Below, piece by piece: positions 45,370 to 54,802 of a stretch of DNA of 64,000 nucleotides. Below the pieces are notes generated by a model. The model made no database searches. It saw only the letters and a list, made by a program, of their open reading frames with translations, and had not been told where the DNA came from. This stretch comes from Streptococcus moroccensis. GTDB lineage: Bacteria > Bacillota > Bacilli > Lactobacillales > Streptococcaceae. Both the position numbers and the translations under genes were made by a program. Positions within the stretch are counted from its first letter, which is position 1. Every line of letters starts with the position of its first letter. The stretch spans positions 1-64,000 of the forward strand of contig NZ_JAUSTM010000012.1 of assembly GCF_030812835.1 (NCBI RefSeq), written 5' to 3'.

Positions 45370-46518
45370 ATGTTTACCAAAACATCTGCAATTGATAAAA
45401 ATGTCTATTTTAAATCTGTCGTAGGTCCTGGCCCTAAATCCTACCATTCCATCGAGACTTCTTATGAGAAGCTCCCTGTAACTACCCTTTTATCCTGCGA
45501 CAAGCCCGTTTATCTCAGTGCGGCATCAGGTATCTCATTGTTGGTTGTCTCTAGGGATCTTCAAGGTCCTTTTGAGAAATTCATCCTCCATGGAACCATT
45601 AAAGTTTTGCCAGGTACTTTTTATAACCTGACTAGTGTTTCTGAAGCAAGTTCTATCAATAAAAAACTTGCTCCTTTTTCCACCGAAAATGAAACCGCTT
45701 TACATGAAGCGATCGAATGGGAACCAATTGCGCCTGCTGTCCATATTTCTGAAATCTTTACCCTCTACTATCAAGTCAAAAAAGCTCCCTATCATTTTGG
45801 TCCGGAACAGCATCGCTACTGTGAATTGACGATTGTCGAACAAGGGAAATTAGAAACGGTAATTGATGGCAAGCACTACTTGCTGAGAAAAAATGACGCT
45901 ATTTTATATCAGCAAAATCAAACGCACACCCAAGCCGTCAATGAAAAGGATACAACCACTTATATCACCGTCCTCTTTGATATGACACTCCTTGATCCTC
46001 AATTTTTTAACCGTATCTTCCACTTGAGTTCAGGCCAGATTGCTCAAATAGAAACCTTTATTCGAATCAGTGACGAGGACCATTTCCCCTATAAGAATGA
46101 CCATCTAATCGCCCGATTAAAACTCTTTATCCTCTCCTTAATAAGCGAGTCCAACCCTTATCCTTCAAAAGCATCATCCATGAAGGAAAAATACGATCAA
46201 GATCTGGCGCAACAAATTACTGAATACATCAAGGAAAATCCTGAAGCCCGTGTTATTGACGTGACCCATCACTTTGGCATGTCGCGCTCCAATATCCAGT
46301 CGCTCTTTCACCGTTTTGTGGGAATGCAACCCCATGCCTATATTGAAGAGCAGCGCCTGAAACAGGCGAAAATTCTGATGAGAGATTCCAGTTATTCCTT
46401 AACGGAGATTGCACGGTTAGTGGGGTACCATTCCCTTCCTGCCTTCTCACGGTCCTTTAAAAATGCTTTTGGCTATTCTCCCTCAAGCTATGCTAAAAAG
46501 TTGTACAAGCAAATTTAA
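45370..46518 (+). CDS. AraC-family transcriptional regulator with cupin domain
   Basis: The 382-residue protein has an N-terminal region of about 115 residues I do not recognise. A cupin-type sensor follows (about 125-200, EQHRYCELTIVEQGKLETVI then LRKNDAILYQQNQTH). Two helix-turn-helix units form an AraC domain (about 285-380, VIDVTHHFGMSRSNIQSLFH and LTEIARLVGYHSLPAFSRSF). AraC proteins with cupins usually activate sugar genes. It is co-oriented with bgaR, so dual control of the bga locus is plausible. The ligand is unknown. Confidence 0.82.
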   Translation: MFTKTSAIDKNVYFKSVVGPGPKSYHSIETSYEKLPVTTLLSCDKPVYLSAASGISLLVVSRDLQGPFEKFILHGTIKVLPGTFYNLTSVSEASSINKKLAPFSTENETALHEAIEWEPIAPAVHISEIFTLYYQVKKAPYHFGPEQHRYCELTIVEQGKLETVIDGKHYLLRKNDAILYQQNQTHTQAVNEKDTTTYITVLFDMTLLDPQFFNRIFHLSSGQIAQIETFIRISDEDHFPYKNDHLIARLKLFILSLISESNPYPSKASSMKEKYDQDLAQQITEYIKENPEARVIDVTHHFGMSRSNIQSLFHRFVGMQPHAYIEEQRLKQAKILMRDSSYSLTEIARLVGYHSLPAFSRSFKNAFGYSPSSYAKKLYKQI

Positions 46519-46542
46519 GGCGCCACAAATTGTCTAGTAACC

Positions 46543-46576
46543 AAAAACAGGTTCGGTTCATTCCGGACCTGTTTTT
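46543..46576 (+). terminator. Terminator of bgaR-araC
   Basis: AAAAACAGGTTCGG-TTCATT-CCGGACCTGTTTTT is a 14-bp stem with one wobble, beginning 25 bases after the stop. A short CGTGCT-T-AGCACG hairpin follows at about 46579-46591. Confidence 0.85.
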
Positions 46577-46758
46577 AACGTGCTTAGCACGCTTTGAGCT
46601 CAATCATTTTAAGTCCCTACTAAAAATGATGAGAGGTAAGCTTATAGCAGTACCAATCTAGTATATTAATTAAATTGTTCTGTTAAAAAAAGATTCAATT
46701 TTGGTAAATTACTATCTGGCTTTTTTTTAGTAGAAGCGATACAATATAAGTAACTATA

Positions 46759-46779
46759 GGTAACTGGTCGTTACCAGTT
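46759..46779. promoter_or_regulatory. DasR/NagR-type operator overlapping a second inverted repeat, before agaR
   Basis: AACTGGT-CGTT-ACCAGTT (46762-46779) contains ACTGGTCGTTACCAGT, which matches the amino-sugar regulator (dre-type) pattern ACTGGTCTANACCAGT except at two central positions. GGTAAC-TGGTC-GTTACC (46759-46775) overlaps it. It lies between the promoter region and the ribosome site of agaR, so it is suited to autoregulation. Confidence 0.7.
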
Positions 46780-46790
46780 GGAGGTTTTTT

Positions 46791-47510
46791 ATGATTGAAC
46801 TTAAACCCCTATATCTACAATTGAGCGAGCAACTCATACAGACCGTTAAACAGATGGACAGTTCACAAAAGTTTTTATCCGAACGGGAAATCTGCCGCCA
46901 ATATGATGTCAGCCGAACCACTGTTCGAGCAGCCTTAGACTATTTGGAAGGTCAAGGCTATATTTCAAGGCATCACGGAAAAGGAACCTTTACTTCAGAT
47001 GCTTGGCAAGACCGTCCCAAACTCAGTATGGGCTACAGCTTTACGGAACAAATGCAGGCCATTGATAAGGTTCCAAGTAGTAAGATCCTAGGCTTTGGAC
47101 AAATCGTTCCGGATTCTTTTGTCGCAGAGGAACTCCATCTCAAACAAGGGGAACCCGTTTGGTATCTCAACCGTTTGCGTTTAGCCGATAAACGGCCAAT
47201 GATGCTTGAGATTACCTATCTACCATCTCATTTGTTTCCAGATTTGAGCAGTTACAATCTGGAAGAACACTCTCTTTACGATCTTTTTGAAACCGTCTAT
47301 GATCAATATATTCTTTTTGCAGATGAGGTTTTTACAGCTGACCTTTTAAGTCCTGAACAGGCCAGCCATTTAAACGCGACCGAAGGAGATGCCTGCCTCA
47401 GTTTGACACGTAAATCTTACAATCAAGACCGTGTCATTGTTGAATACACGAGTAGCGTCGCCCGTCATGATTGTTTTTATTATCAGGTCCGTCACTATCG
47501 AAATCAATAA
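46791..47510 (+). CDS. GntR/HutC-type regulator of the GalNAc gene set
   Basis: The 239-residue protein has a GntR winged helix (about 1-68, CRQYDVSRTTVRAALDYLEG and wing HHGKGTFTS) and a UTRA domain (about 85-235, with MLEITYLPSHLFPDLS). Members of this subgroup (NagR/YvoA/DasR) respond to amino-sugar phosphates. It heads agaS-nagA-lacD on the same strand with TTGGAGG upstream and a matching operator just before it. The name AgaR would be a positional guess. Confidence 0.87.
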   Translation: MIELKPLYLQLSEQLIQTVKQMDSSQKFLSEREICRQYDVSRTTVRAALDYLEGQGYISRHHGKGTFTSDAWQDRPKLSMGYSFTEQMQAIDKVPSSKILGFGQIVPDSFVAEELHLKQGEPVWYLNRLRLADKRPMMLEITYLPSHLFPDLSSYNLEEHSLYDLFETVYDQYILFADEVFTADLLSPEQASHLNATEGDACLSLTRKSYNQDRVIVEYTSSVARHDCFYYQVRHYRNQ

Positions 47511-47534
47511 CAATTTTTCCTAAAGGAGGACACT

Positions 47535-48695
47535 ATGTTTCAACTATCAACTGCTGAATTGGAGGCTCTTGGAGCTGAAATCACGACACGTGAGATTCGA
47601 CAGCAACCAGAGTTGTGGCTTGAGGCTTTTGATTACTACAAAACCAACCTTGAGCGCATCTCAGCCTTCTTAAACCACTTGCCACACGAAAAGCTCCGTG
47701 TGATTTTTACAGGGGCTGGAACCTCTCAATATGTCGGTGATACCATCCTACCTCATCTCAAACGCTTCGGAGATGAAAAACGGTTTGACTTCCAATCTGT
47801 AGCAACAACTAACCTTGTCTCAAATCCAAAGGATTATTTCAAGGCTGACGAGCCTACTGTGCTGGTTTCCTTTGCTCGGTCAGGTAACTCTCCTGAGAGT
47901 GTTGCCAGCGTCCAACTTGGTCAGCAAATTGTCAAGGATTTTTATCAAGTCACCATCACCTGTGCTCCTGAAGGACAACTGGCCCAAAAAGCTGCTGGAG
48001 ACGATCGTAACTTGCTCTTGATTATGCCAGAACGGTCCAATGATGCTGGTTTTGCCATGACAGGGAGCTTTACTTGTATGACCTTGACAGCTCTCTTGGT
48101 CTTCGACCAGACAGACTTGACTCAAAAAGAAGACTATGTCAAGGCCATTGCGAAGGTTGGCCAAAGCGTCCTTGATGCTGAAGAAAGGATCCAGGCCTAT
48201 GTTGACCTTGATTTTGAGCGTGTCATCTATCTCGGCTCTGGCGCATTAGCTGGGCTCGCTCGAGAAGTGCAGCTCAAAATCTTAGAGTTGACAGCTGGTC
48301 AAATCGCAACAGCATTTGATTCCTCACTTGGTTTCCGACATGGTCCAAAATCATTTGTCAATGACAAATCTCTAGCCTTTGTCTTTGTCTCTAATGATGA
48401 CTACACGCGCCAATACGATGTGGATATTTTAAACGAACTCTCTGGCGATCAGATTGCTAGGCTTGTCTGTGGTATTCAAGTCGACAAGGCCCTCAACTTT
48501 GATGGGGAAAGCTTTACCTTAGACCAAACGTTTGCCACTATCCCTGATGGTTACCTCGCTCTACCTTATGCCATTTTTGGTCAAACGGTATCGCTCCTTA
48601 CAGCTATCAAGGTTAAAAACAAGCCAGACACACCATCTCCAAGCGGTACTGTTAACCGCGTCGTGAAAGGGGTTATCATCCACCCTCTCACTTAG
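47535..48695 (+). CDS. agaS: AgaS-type galactosamine-6-phosphate deaminase/isomerase
   Basis: The 386-residue SIS-domain enzyme converts galactosamine-6-P to tagatose-6-P with loss of ammonia. The two SIS halves show RVIFTGAGTSQYVGDTILP (about 54-72), SFARSGNSPESVAS and, later, VIYLGSGALAGLAREVQLKI with SLGFRHGPKSF. It is second gene after the GntR regulator and 11 bases before nagA, which would produce its substrate. In pneumococcus agaS lies inside the bgaC operon; here it has been grouped with nagA. Confidence 0.92.
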   Translation: MFQLSTAELEALGAEITTREIRQQPELWLEAFDYYKTNLERISAFLNHLPHEKLRVIFTGAGTSQYVGDTILPHLKRFGDEKRFDFQSVATTNLVSNPKDYFKADEPTVLVSFARSGNSPESVASVQLGQQIVKDFYQVTITCAPEGQLAQKAAGDDRNLLLIMPERSNDAGFAMTGSFTCMTLTALLVFDQTDLTQKEDYVKAIAKVGQSVLDAEERIQAYVDLDFERVIYLGSGALAGLAREVQLKILELTAGQIATAFDSSLGFRHGPKSFVNDKSLAFVFVSNDDYTRQYDVDILNELSGDQIARLVCGIQVDKALNFDGESFTLDQTFATIPDGYLALPYAIFGQTVSLLTAIKVKNKPDTPSPSGTVNRVVKGVIIHPLT

Positions 48696-48706
48696 AAAGG
48701 CAACTT

Positions 48707-49855
48707 ATGACAACTTATCTTTATGCCAAACAATTCTACTTTACAGATGAGGTCAAGGGACCAGGGTATCTACCAGTCCTAGAAGACGGTAAGCTTGGTC
48801 ACTACCAAACCGAACAGCCAACAGATGGCGAAATCCTAGATTACAGCGCTTATAGTGTCGCCCCTGGTCTCGTTGATACCCACATCCATGGGTTTATGGG
48901 TCACGATGTTATGGATAACTCTGCCGAAGGCTTGCGCGTTATTTCAGACGGTCTGCCTTCTTGCGGGGTAACTTCCTATCTCCCAACGACTTTAACTGCT
49001 CAACGCGAGCTGTTAAACGCTGTCTGTGAAACCATTGGTCAAAACGTTGATAAGGTTTCCGGGGCTAAGATTCAAGGGATCTTCCTTGAGGGACCATTCT
49101 TTAATGAGACCTATAAGGGAGCACAAAACCCTAGTTACATGAGCGATCCGGTTATCGCTTATCTTGATGAGTGGCAGGAAAAAGCTCAAGGATGGGTGAA
49201 AAAAATCGCCCTTGCACCAGAGCGAGACGGAGCTGTCGATTTCATCAAACACGCTAAGTCTAAGGACATCTACAGCGCTATCGCGCACACCGATGCGACT
49301 TATGAAGACTGCCGTCAGGCTGTTGAAGCCGGTGCTAACATCTTCGTTCATACCTATAACGGTATGCGGGGGCTTCATCATAGAGAACCTGGTGTGGTCG
49401 GATCAGCCTTAACACTCGGTCAGTACGATGAACTCATTTGCGATGGGCATCATGTTCATCCTGTCTCCGCTAAGATCGTCATGCAGGCAGCAGGTCCTGA
49501 TAAAACGGTATTGATTACTGATTGCATGCGCGCTGGCGGTATGGGTGAATGTGAATCAACCCTCGGGGAATTCGATGTTATCGTTGAAGGCGGTACTGCC
49601 CGTCTCAAGCACAATGGCAGCCTAGCTGGCTCCGTCCTAGAATTGATTACAGCTGTCCAAAATGTGGTCAAATGGGGCAATGCAACGCCTGCTGAAGCCC
49701 TTCGCATGGCCAGTCTTAACCCTGCCGCCTCAGTTGGCATCGATGACCGTTGCGGCAAGATCGATCCTGGCTATCCAGCAGACCTCATCATTTTAGACGA
49801 TGACCTTAATCTCCAAGCCACCTATATCGATGGCAAAGCCTATTTTCAAAAGTAA
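48707..49855 (+). CDS. nagA: N-acetyl-galactosamine/glucosamine-6-phosphate deacetylase
   Basis: The 382-residue amidohydrolase removes acetate from GlcNAc-6-P or GalNAc-6-P. Metal ligands lie in VAPGLVDTHIHGFMGHD (about 52-68), EGPF (about 128-131), AHTD (about 193), HTYNGMRGLHHREPG (about 214-228), and Asp in LITDCMRAGG. Its position between agaS and lacD points to GalNAc-6-P as the relevant substrate, although many NagA enzymes act on both. Confidence 0.9.
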   Translation: MTTYLYAKQFYFTDEVKGPGYLPVLEDGKLGHYQTEQPTDGEILDYSAYSVAPGLVDTHIHGFMGHDVMDNSAEGLRVISDGLPSCGVTSYLPTTLTAQRELLNAVCETIGQNVDKVSGAKIQGIFLEGPFFNETYKGAQNPSYMSDPVIAYLDEWQEKAQGWVKKIALAPERDGAVDFIKHAKSKDIYSAIAHTDATYEDCRQAVEAGANIFVHTYNGMRGLHHREPGVVGSALTLGQYDELICDGHHVHPVSAKIVMQAAGPDKTVLITDCMRAGGMGECESTLGEFDVIVEGGTARLKHNGSLAGSVLELITAVQNVVKWGNATPAEALRMASLNPAASVGIDDRCGKIDPGYPADLIILDDDLNLQATYIDGKAYFQK

Positions 49856-49898
49856 CACCAACTTCAAACCCATTTTAAGACCTTAGAAAGGATAACTT

Positions 49899-50903
49899 AT
49901 GACAACCCTTCAATTAACCCCAGGAAAATTGCAACATTTGAAAAACCTCTCAAATGACAAAGATGTGATTGGTGCCCTTGCCATTGACCAACGGGGTGCC
50001 CTTCGTAAGATGATTACTGCCGGTGGCGGCTCAACTGGTGATGACTCTATCATCCGTTTCAAAGAATTAATCTCACAAGAGTTGACACCATTTTCAACCT
50101 CTATCCTCTTAGACCCAGAGTATGGTGTCCCTGCAACCAAGTTACGTGATGAAAACAGCGGCCTCATCGTTGCCTATGAAAAGACTGGTTACGATGCAAC
50201 AACAGTTGGCCGTATTCCAGACCTCTTGCCAAACTGGTCTGCTAAACGCATCAAAGAATTGGATGCTGACGCGGTTAAAGTACTCATCTACTTCGATATT
50301 GACGAAAGCGAAGACATCAACGACATCAAAAAAGCTTGGGTCGAACGCGTTGGTTCTGAATGTGTAGCCGAAGATATCCCGTATTTCCTTGAAATCTTAA
50401 CCTATGACGTGAGTGATATCGATGTTAAAGGTGAAGAGTATGCTAAAGTGAAAGCTCATAAAGTCATCGAAGCCATGAAACTTTTCTCAGACGCCCGCTA
50501 CAACGTAGATGTCCTTAAGGTTGAAGTACCTATCAACATGGCTTATGTAGAAGGCTTTACCAAAGAAGGTGTCACACCGCTTCACACTCGCCAAGAAGCC
50601 CTTGACCTCTTCAAGGCGCAATCTGACGCAACTCACTTGCCATTTATCTTCCTCAGCGCTGGTGTTTCTGCTAGCCTCTTCCAAGAAACACTCCGCTTTG
50701 CTAAGGAAGCTGGCTCAACCTTCAACGGTGTCCTTTGTGGACGTGCCACTTGGGCTGATTCTGTAGCTGTATACGCTAAAGATGGTGATGACGCTGGCCG
50801 CGCTTGGTTGGCAGAGCATGGCCGTCAAAACATGGAAGACCTAAACGCTGTGATCGATGAAGCAGCTGCTCCATGGACAGACAAGGTTGTTTTGAAATCC
50901 TAG
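49899..50903 (+). CDS. lacD: Tagatose-1,6-bisphosphate aldolase (class I)
   Basis: The 334-residue LacD-type aldolase cleaves tagatose-1,6-bisphosphate to dihydroxyacetone-P and glyceraldehyde-3-P. It begins LTPGKLQHLKNLSNDKDVIG then ALAIDQRGAL, typical of streptococcal LacD. The Schiff-base Lys lies in YNVDVLKVEVPIN (about 203-215). It completes GalNAc-6-P degradation after agaS and nagA. The tagatose-6-P kinase (lacC) needed between AgaS and LacD is not in this window. AAGGAT precedes the ATG. Confidence 0.93.
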   Translation: MTTLQLTPGKLQHLKNLSNDKDVIGALAIDQRGALRKMITAGGGSTGDDSIIRFKELISQELTPFSTSILLDPEYGVPATKLRDENSGLIVAYEKTGYDATTVGRIPDLLPNWSAKRIKELDADAVKVLIYFDIDESEDINDIKKAWVERVGSECVAEDIPYFLEILTYDVSDIDVKGEEYAKVKAHKVIEAMKLFSDARYNVDVLKVEVPINMAYVEGFTKEGVTPLHTRQEALDLFKAQSDATHLPFIFLSAGVSASLFQETLRFAKEAGSTFNGVLCGRATWADSVAVYAKDGDDAGRAWLAEHGRQNMEDLNAVIDEAAAPWTDKVVLKS

Positions 50904-51290
50904 ATTGCTCTGAAAATCTCGCATCGTAACTGCGGATAGTTTCTGTCACCCATCACTCACTCTTGATGGGTATGCTCAATATGCCATTCTTGGAGCACCT
51001 GAAACACTTCTTAATCAGGATTCCGCAATGATAGAAATAGTTGTCAAACTCAAAGGATATGCCTAGCGTTCAAACCGTCTCCTCCCCAGACTTAACACTC
51101 TTACAAAATGAAAACGAACTGCCTTAACTCTTTTAGCGCTTACCCGTCTTCATTTATAAAGAGCAAGGCCTATCTTGATTGTTTTTGACATCACTGCGCC
51201 ATTGACTTCCGATAGGAATCTTGTAGGAGACCCCTTTGATTCTTTCTTTCTTTTGAAATTCATTTGTTTCAGGTGTTCACCTAAAGAGAA
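50904..51290. other. Intergenic region without recognisable gene
   Basis: No coding frame with a ribosome site or family resemblance is visible on either strand. The only structure noted is a short hairpin, CCCATCA-CTCACTCT-TGATGGG (about 50950-50971), about 45 bases after lacD, with a poor T tract; it could be a weak lacD terminator. Confidence 0.5.
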
Positions 51291-51316
51291 CAAGAGCTGG
51301 GTCACCCCAGCTCTTG
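51291..51316. terminator. Terminator near the LPXTG protein gene
   Basis: CAAGAGCTGGG (51291-51301) and CCCAGCTCTTG (51306-51316) form a perfect 11-bp stem with a 4-base loop. The T tract is weak on both sides (TTTATTG on plus, TTCTCTTT on minus). It lies 72 bases beyond the minus-strand LPXTG gene. Confidence 0.65.
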
Positions 51317-51387
51317 TTTATTGTCTTTGAGCAAAACTATCCTCCTATCAACTCTCTAGAGTAAGGAAGACCGGCCTAGTTCAATCA

Positions 51388-52536
51388 TTAGTCGTTCTTG
51401 CTCTTGGCCTTAAACCAGCGAATACCGACCAAAGCTAAAACGGCTAGTAAACCAAGTCCAAATACAGTTGCTAGTGAACGATTTTCTCCTGTTGAAGGGA
51501 GTCCCATTTTGGATGCTTTTGCTTGAGACGGACTATCATCTGTGTCTTTTTCAACCACTTGCCCTATCTCATTTGTCGCCTCAGTATTAGCAATTTCTTC
51601 TGACGATTCATCACTGGCAAAGGTTTGAACAAAATAACTGAGACCATTTTCTTCTATAATCTCTGCAGAAACAAAGTGGTAGCCTGACACATCATAAATC
51701 GGAATAAAGCCTTCTTGTTGGGTCGCAATTTCCTGACCTGTTGATTGATCCACAAAACGGGTGTAATCCGTTAGCCTCACATAGTATTTACTGCCACCAT
51801 AAGCAACAAAGTCCTCATCTGTCAGGTAGAAAATTTTATAGACCTTCTCCCCATTTTCTTCCACAATCACATCGTAATAGTACTTACGCTCACCGATGGA
51901 CTCTTCAAAAGCTTGTCCTTTCTGATCTTTTTGAAGCTTTTTCCCAGACGTTCCGTCATAATATTCTGTACGGACAATAGCCTGGTCAACATAAGAAGCA
52001 TCGCGATAAATATGGACCAAGGACGGCCCTTTATCTGTCGTGGTGATGATGGACGATAGGTAGGTGTAATCTTTCAAATCATAAGGAGCCTGGTAGCCAT
52101 CGACACTGGCATGAATCTCCTTGTTTTCACCATCCGTTCGAAACAAGGTTTGCACAAACTGAAATTGATGTTTCGTTATCCAGGCCTGCAACTTGGAATC
52201 ATCTAAGGTAGAAAGTGCTGCAGGAGCTTCTACCGTTTCTTTGGTGGAGAGAGTCTCTTTTCCTGAGCCTTCCCCTGATGAGCTAACGGTAGCAGATTCT
52301 TCCGATGAACCGGAGGTTGTGTCGCCATCAGTTATTGCTTCCATTTCGTCTCCCTGACCTGTAGATGAGGCAGCTGACCCTGCCAGGGCCAATCTCCCGT
52401 CTTCTGATGATGTTGTCGAGGTTGCTGCGACAGTCGGGCTTGTCGCACTTGGTTCCTCTGCTTGAACCAGATAGGGTTGCGCCAACTGTAAAACGGTGGT
52501 TGCTAACAAAAATTGGCTAATTGTATACTTTTTCAT
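51388..52536 (-). CDS. LPXTG cell-wall anchored surface protein, function unknown
   Basis: The 382-residue protein has a signal peptide (MKKYTISQFLLATTVLQLAQ then PYLVQAEE) and a Ser/Thr/Glu-rich stalk (about 30-125). Two related beta-rich segments follow (about 130-210 and 250-320; compare QFVQTLFRTDG with YFVQTFASDE, and YKIFYLTDEDFVAYGGSKYY between), and the sorting signal LPSTG (about 350) with a hydrophobic span and KAKSKND. Sortase would attach it to peptidoglycan. Start is ATG 52536 with AAGGAGA upstream. The upstream in-frame extension has no signal features. Confidence 0.82.
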   Translation of the reverse strand: MKKYTISQFLLATTVLQLAQPYLVQAEEPSATSPTVAATSTTSSEDGRLALAGSAASSTGQGDEMEAITDGDTTSGSSEESATVSSSGEGSGKETLSTKETVEAPAALSTLDDSKLQAWITKHQFQFVQTLFRTDGENKEIHASVDGYQAPYDLKDYTYLSSIITTTDKGPSLVHIYRDASYVDQAIVRTEYYDGTSGKKLQKDQKGQAFEESIGERKYYYDVIVEENGEKVYKIFYLTDEDFVAYGGSKYYVRLTDYTRFVDQSTGQEIATQQEGFIPIYDVSGYHFVSAEIIEENGLSYFVQTFASDESSEEIANTEATNEIGQVVEKDTDDSPSQAKASKMGLPSTGENRSLATVFGLGLLAVLALVGIRWFKAKSKND

Positions 52537-52614
52537 GGGTCTTGGTCTCCTTATTTCTTCCTTTTGATTGATACTTTTCAAAAGGGCTTCTACCTCCTTA
52601 TTCGAAAAAAAAAT

Positions 52615-52644
52615 AAAAAAAGTGGAAAACTTTTCCACTTTTTT
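52615..52644 (-). terminator. tkt terminator
   Basis: GTGGAAAA-C-TTTTCCAC flanked by A and T tracts gives a strong hairpin, 16 bases after the tkt stop on the minus strand. It separates tkt from the LPXTG gene. Confidence 0.8.
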
Positions 52645-52659
52645 GCATTCTGCTAACCC

Positions 52660-54633
52660 TTAATCTAAGGCTTCTACTGTTTCAACAACATTTTCAACGG
52701 TGAAACCGTACTTGGCAATCACTTCTGCAGCTGGTGCAGAGGCACCGAAGGTGTCAATACCAATCACAGCACCATCAAGACCGACATACTTGTACCAGTT
52801 TTGAGTGGCACCCATTTCAATTGCTATGCGGCGACGGACTGCATTTGGCAAGATTTCTTCCTTATACTCCGCATCTTGGGCATCAAAGAGATTGGTTGAT
52901 GGCATGCTAACCACGCGTACTTTCGTCCCTTTTTCAGCAAGAGCTTTAGCAGCATTGACTGCTAATTCAACCTCAGAACCTGTCGCAATCAAAATAGTAT
53001 CAAAATCAGCTTCTTCGTGAACCACATAGGCACCTTTGGCGACCTGAGCAAAGTCAGTCCCTTCTTGAACTGTCAAGTTTTGACGGGTCAAGACAAGGGC
53101 TGTTGGCGTTTGTGGGCTGGTTACAGCCAAGTGCCAAGCTGCTTGTGTTTCACGGGCATCCGCTGGGCGAAGCACATTAAGGTTTGGCATGGCACGAAGA
53201 CCTGCAAGGTGCTCTACCGGCTCATGGGTTGGACCGTCTTCACCGACTGCAATCGAATCATGGGTGAAGACATAGGTCACTGGAAGGCCTTGAATCGCTG
53301 ACAGACGAATCGCTGCTTTAAGGTAATCTGAAAAGACGAAGAAGGTTCCGCCATAGACACGGAGTCCACCGTGAGCTGCCATACCATTCAAAATAGTTCC
53401 CATAGCAAATTCACGTACACCAAATTGGATATTACGATTAAGTGGTGCCTCATCATCTTGAAGCCCTTCACCCTTGATAACCGTCATGTTCGAGTGCGCC
53501 AAGTCCGCTGAACCTCCAAGGAAGTTAGGCATTTTCTCAGCAATGACATTAAGGGCATCCTGGCTTGAGTTACGCGTCGCTTGTGAGAAGCCATTGTCAA
53601 TCGCTGGGAAATCTTCTGGTGTCACTACAACAGGGTCTTTACCATCAAGGATAGCTGACAATTCTTCAGCTATTTCAGGGAAGGCTTTTTTGTAGTCTGC
53701 CACCAATGTTTCCCAAGCCTGATACGCTTCTTGGCCACGGTCAACGACGTTAGTCTTAAAATCAGCGTAGACTTCTTCAGGAATTTCAAATGGCGCGTAG
53801 TCCCAACCAAGGTTTTCACGGGTTGCTTGCGCTTCGTCAGCGCCTAAAGGAGCACCGTGAGCAGCGTTTGAACCTGCTTTTGCAGGTGAGCCATGGCCGA
53901 TAACGGTCTTAATTTCGATAAGTGTTGGCTTGCCAGCTTTTTTAGCATCCTCGATCGCAGCATTAATAGCATCAAGGTCTGTACCATCTTCTACAAAAAG
54001 CGTATGCCAACCATAAGCATCATAACGGGCACGCACATCTTCTGTGAAACATTCTGAAGTTGGACCATCAAGGTTAATATCGTTTGAGTCGTAGAGCACG
54101 ATTAACTTGTCTAACTTTTGAAGGCCAGCATATGATGCCGCTTCTGCCGACACACCTTCCATAAGGTCACCATCACCACAGATGACATAGGTGTAATGGT
54201 CAAAGAGGTTATAACCGTCTTTATTGTACTTAGCTGCAAGGAAACGTTCCGCTTGCGCAAAGCCTACTGCAGAGGCAATCCCTTGACCAAGAGGACCAGT
54301 TGTAATATCAACACCCTTAGTATGGCCCAATTCTGGGTGACCTGGAGTTGTTGAACCCCACTGACGGAAGTTCTTGATCTCATCCATGGAGAGATCTTCA
54401 AATCCTGATAAATGCAAGAGTGCATAGAGCAACATAGAGCCGTGACCCGCTGAGAGCACGAAACGGTCACGGTTGATCCAGTTCGGTGCTTCTGGGTTCA
54501 CACGAAGGTGCTTGGTAAAGAGGCTGTAGGCCATTGGCGCAGCGCCCATAACGATTCCTGGGTGACCTGATTTTGATTTTTCAATCGCATCAATCCCAAG
54601 AAAGCGAATAGCGTTAATAGAAGTATTGGACAT
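52660..54633 (-). CDS. tkt: Transketolase
   Basis: The 657-residue thiamine-diphosphate enzyme transfers two-carbon units between ketose and aldose phosphates. The TPP motif is [15 protein letters not shown] (about 152-166) through [10 protein letters not shown] (about 181-190). [20 protein letters not shown] (about 460-479) is the transketolase signature. It lies just after ulaG, separated by a terminator. D-xylulose-5-P made by the ula enzymes is its donor substrate, so the placement makes metabolic sense. Confidence 0.96.
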   Translation of the reverse strand: MSNTSINAIRFLGIDAIEKSKSGHPGIVMGAAPMAYSLFTKHLRVNPEAPNWINRDRFVLSAGHGSMLLYALLHLSGFEDLSMDEIKNFRQWGSTTPGHPELGHTKGVDITTGPLGQGIASAVGFAQAERFLAAKYNKDGYNLFDHYTYVICGDGDLMEGVSAEAASYAGLQKLDKLIVLYDSNDINLDGPTSECFTEDVRARYDAYGWHTLFVEDGTDLDAINAAIEDAKKAGKPTLIEIKTVIGHGSPAKAGSNAAHGAPLGADEAQATRENLGWDYAPFEIPEEVYADFKTNVVDRGQEAYQAWETLVADYKKAFPEIAEELSAILDGKDPVVVTPEDFPAIDNGFSQATRNSSQDALNVIAEKMPNFLGGSADLAHSNMTVIKGEGLQDDEAPLNRNIQFGVREFAMGTILNGMAAHGGLRVYGGTFFVFSDYLKAAIRLSAIQGLPVTYVFTHDSIAVGEDGPTHEPVEHLAGLRAMPNLNVLRPADARETQAAWHLAVTSPQTPTALVLTRQNLTVQEGTDFAQVAKGAYVVHEEADFDTILIATGSEVELAVNAAKALAEKGTKVRVVSMPSTNLFDAQDAEYKEEILPNAVRRRIAIEMGATQNWYKYVGLDGAVIGIDTFGASAPAAEVIAKYGFTVENVVETVEALD

Positions 54634-54750
54634 AGGTTCTCCTTCATTAGCCTGGTAACCGAGTTACCTTTTTCATTAAATTCATTTACTATTTTATCAT
54701 AAAATGAATGAATACGCTTTAGTTTTTTATGTTATTCCATTTATTTTAGC

Positions 54751-54776
54751 AAAAAGACCAGATTTCTCTGATCTTT
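54751..54776 (-). terminator. ulaG terminator
   Basis: On the minus strand AAAGATCAGA-GAAA-TCTGGTCTTT (one wobble) is followed by TTGC, 27 bases beyond the ulaG stop. Confidence 0.7.
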
Positions 54777-54802
54777 GATGTGAATGGAGGTTTATTCTAC
54801 TT

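Noticed and set aside
46600..46680. Repeat-like AT-rich stretch before agaR that might be a small mobile repeat element
   Set aside because: No paired terminal repeats or second copy was found in the window.
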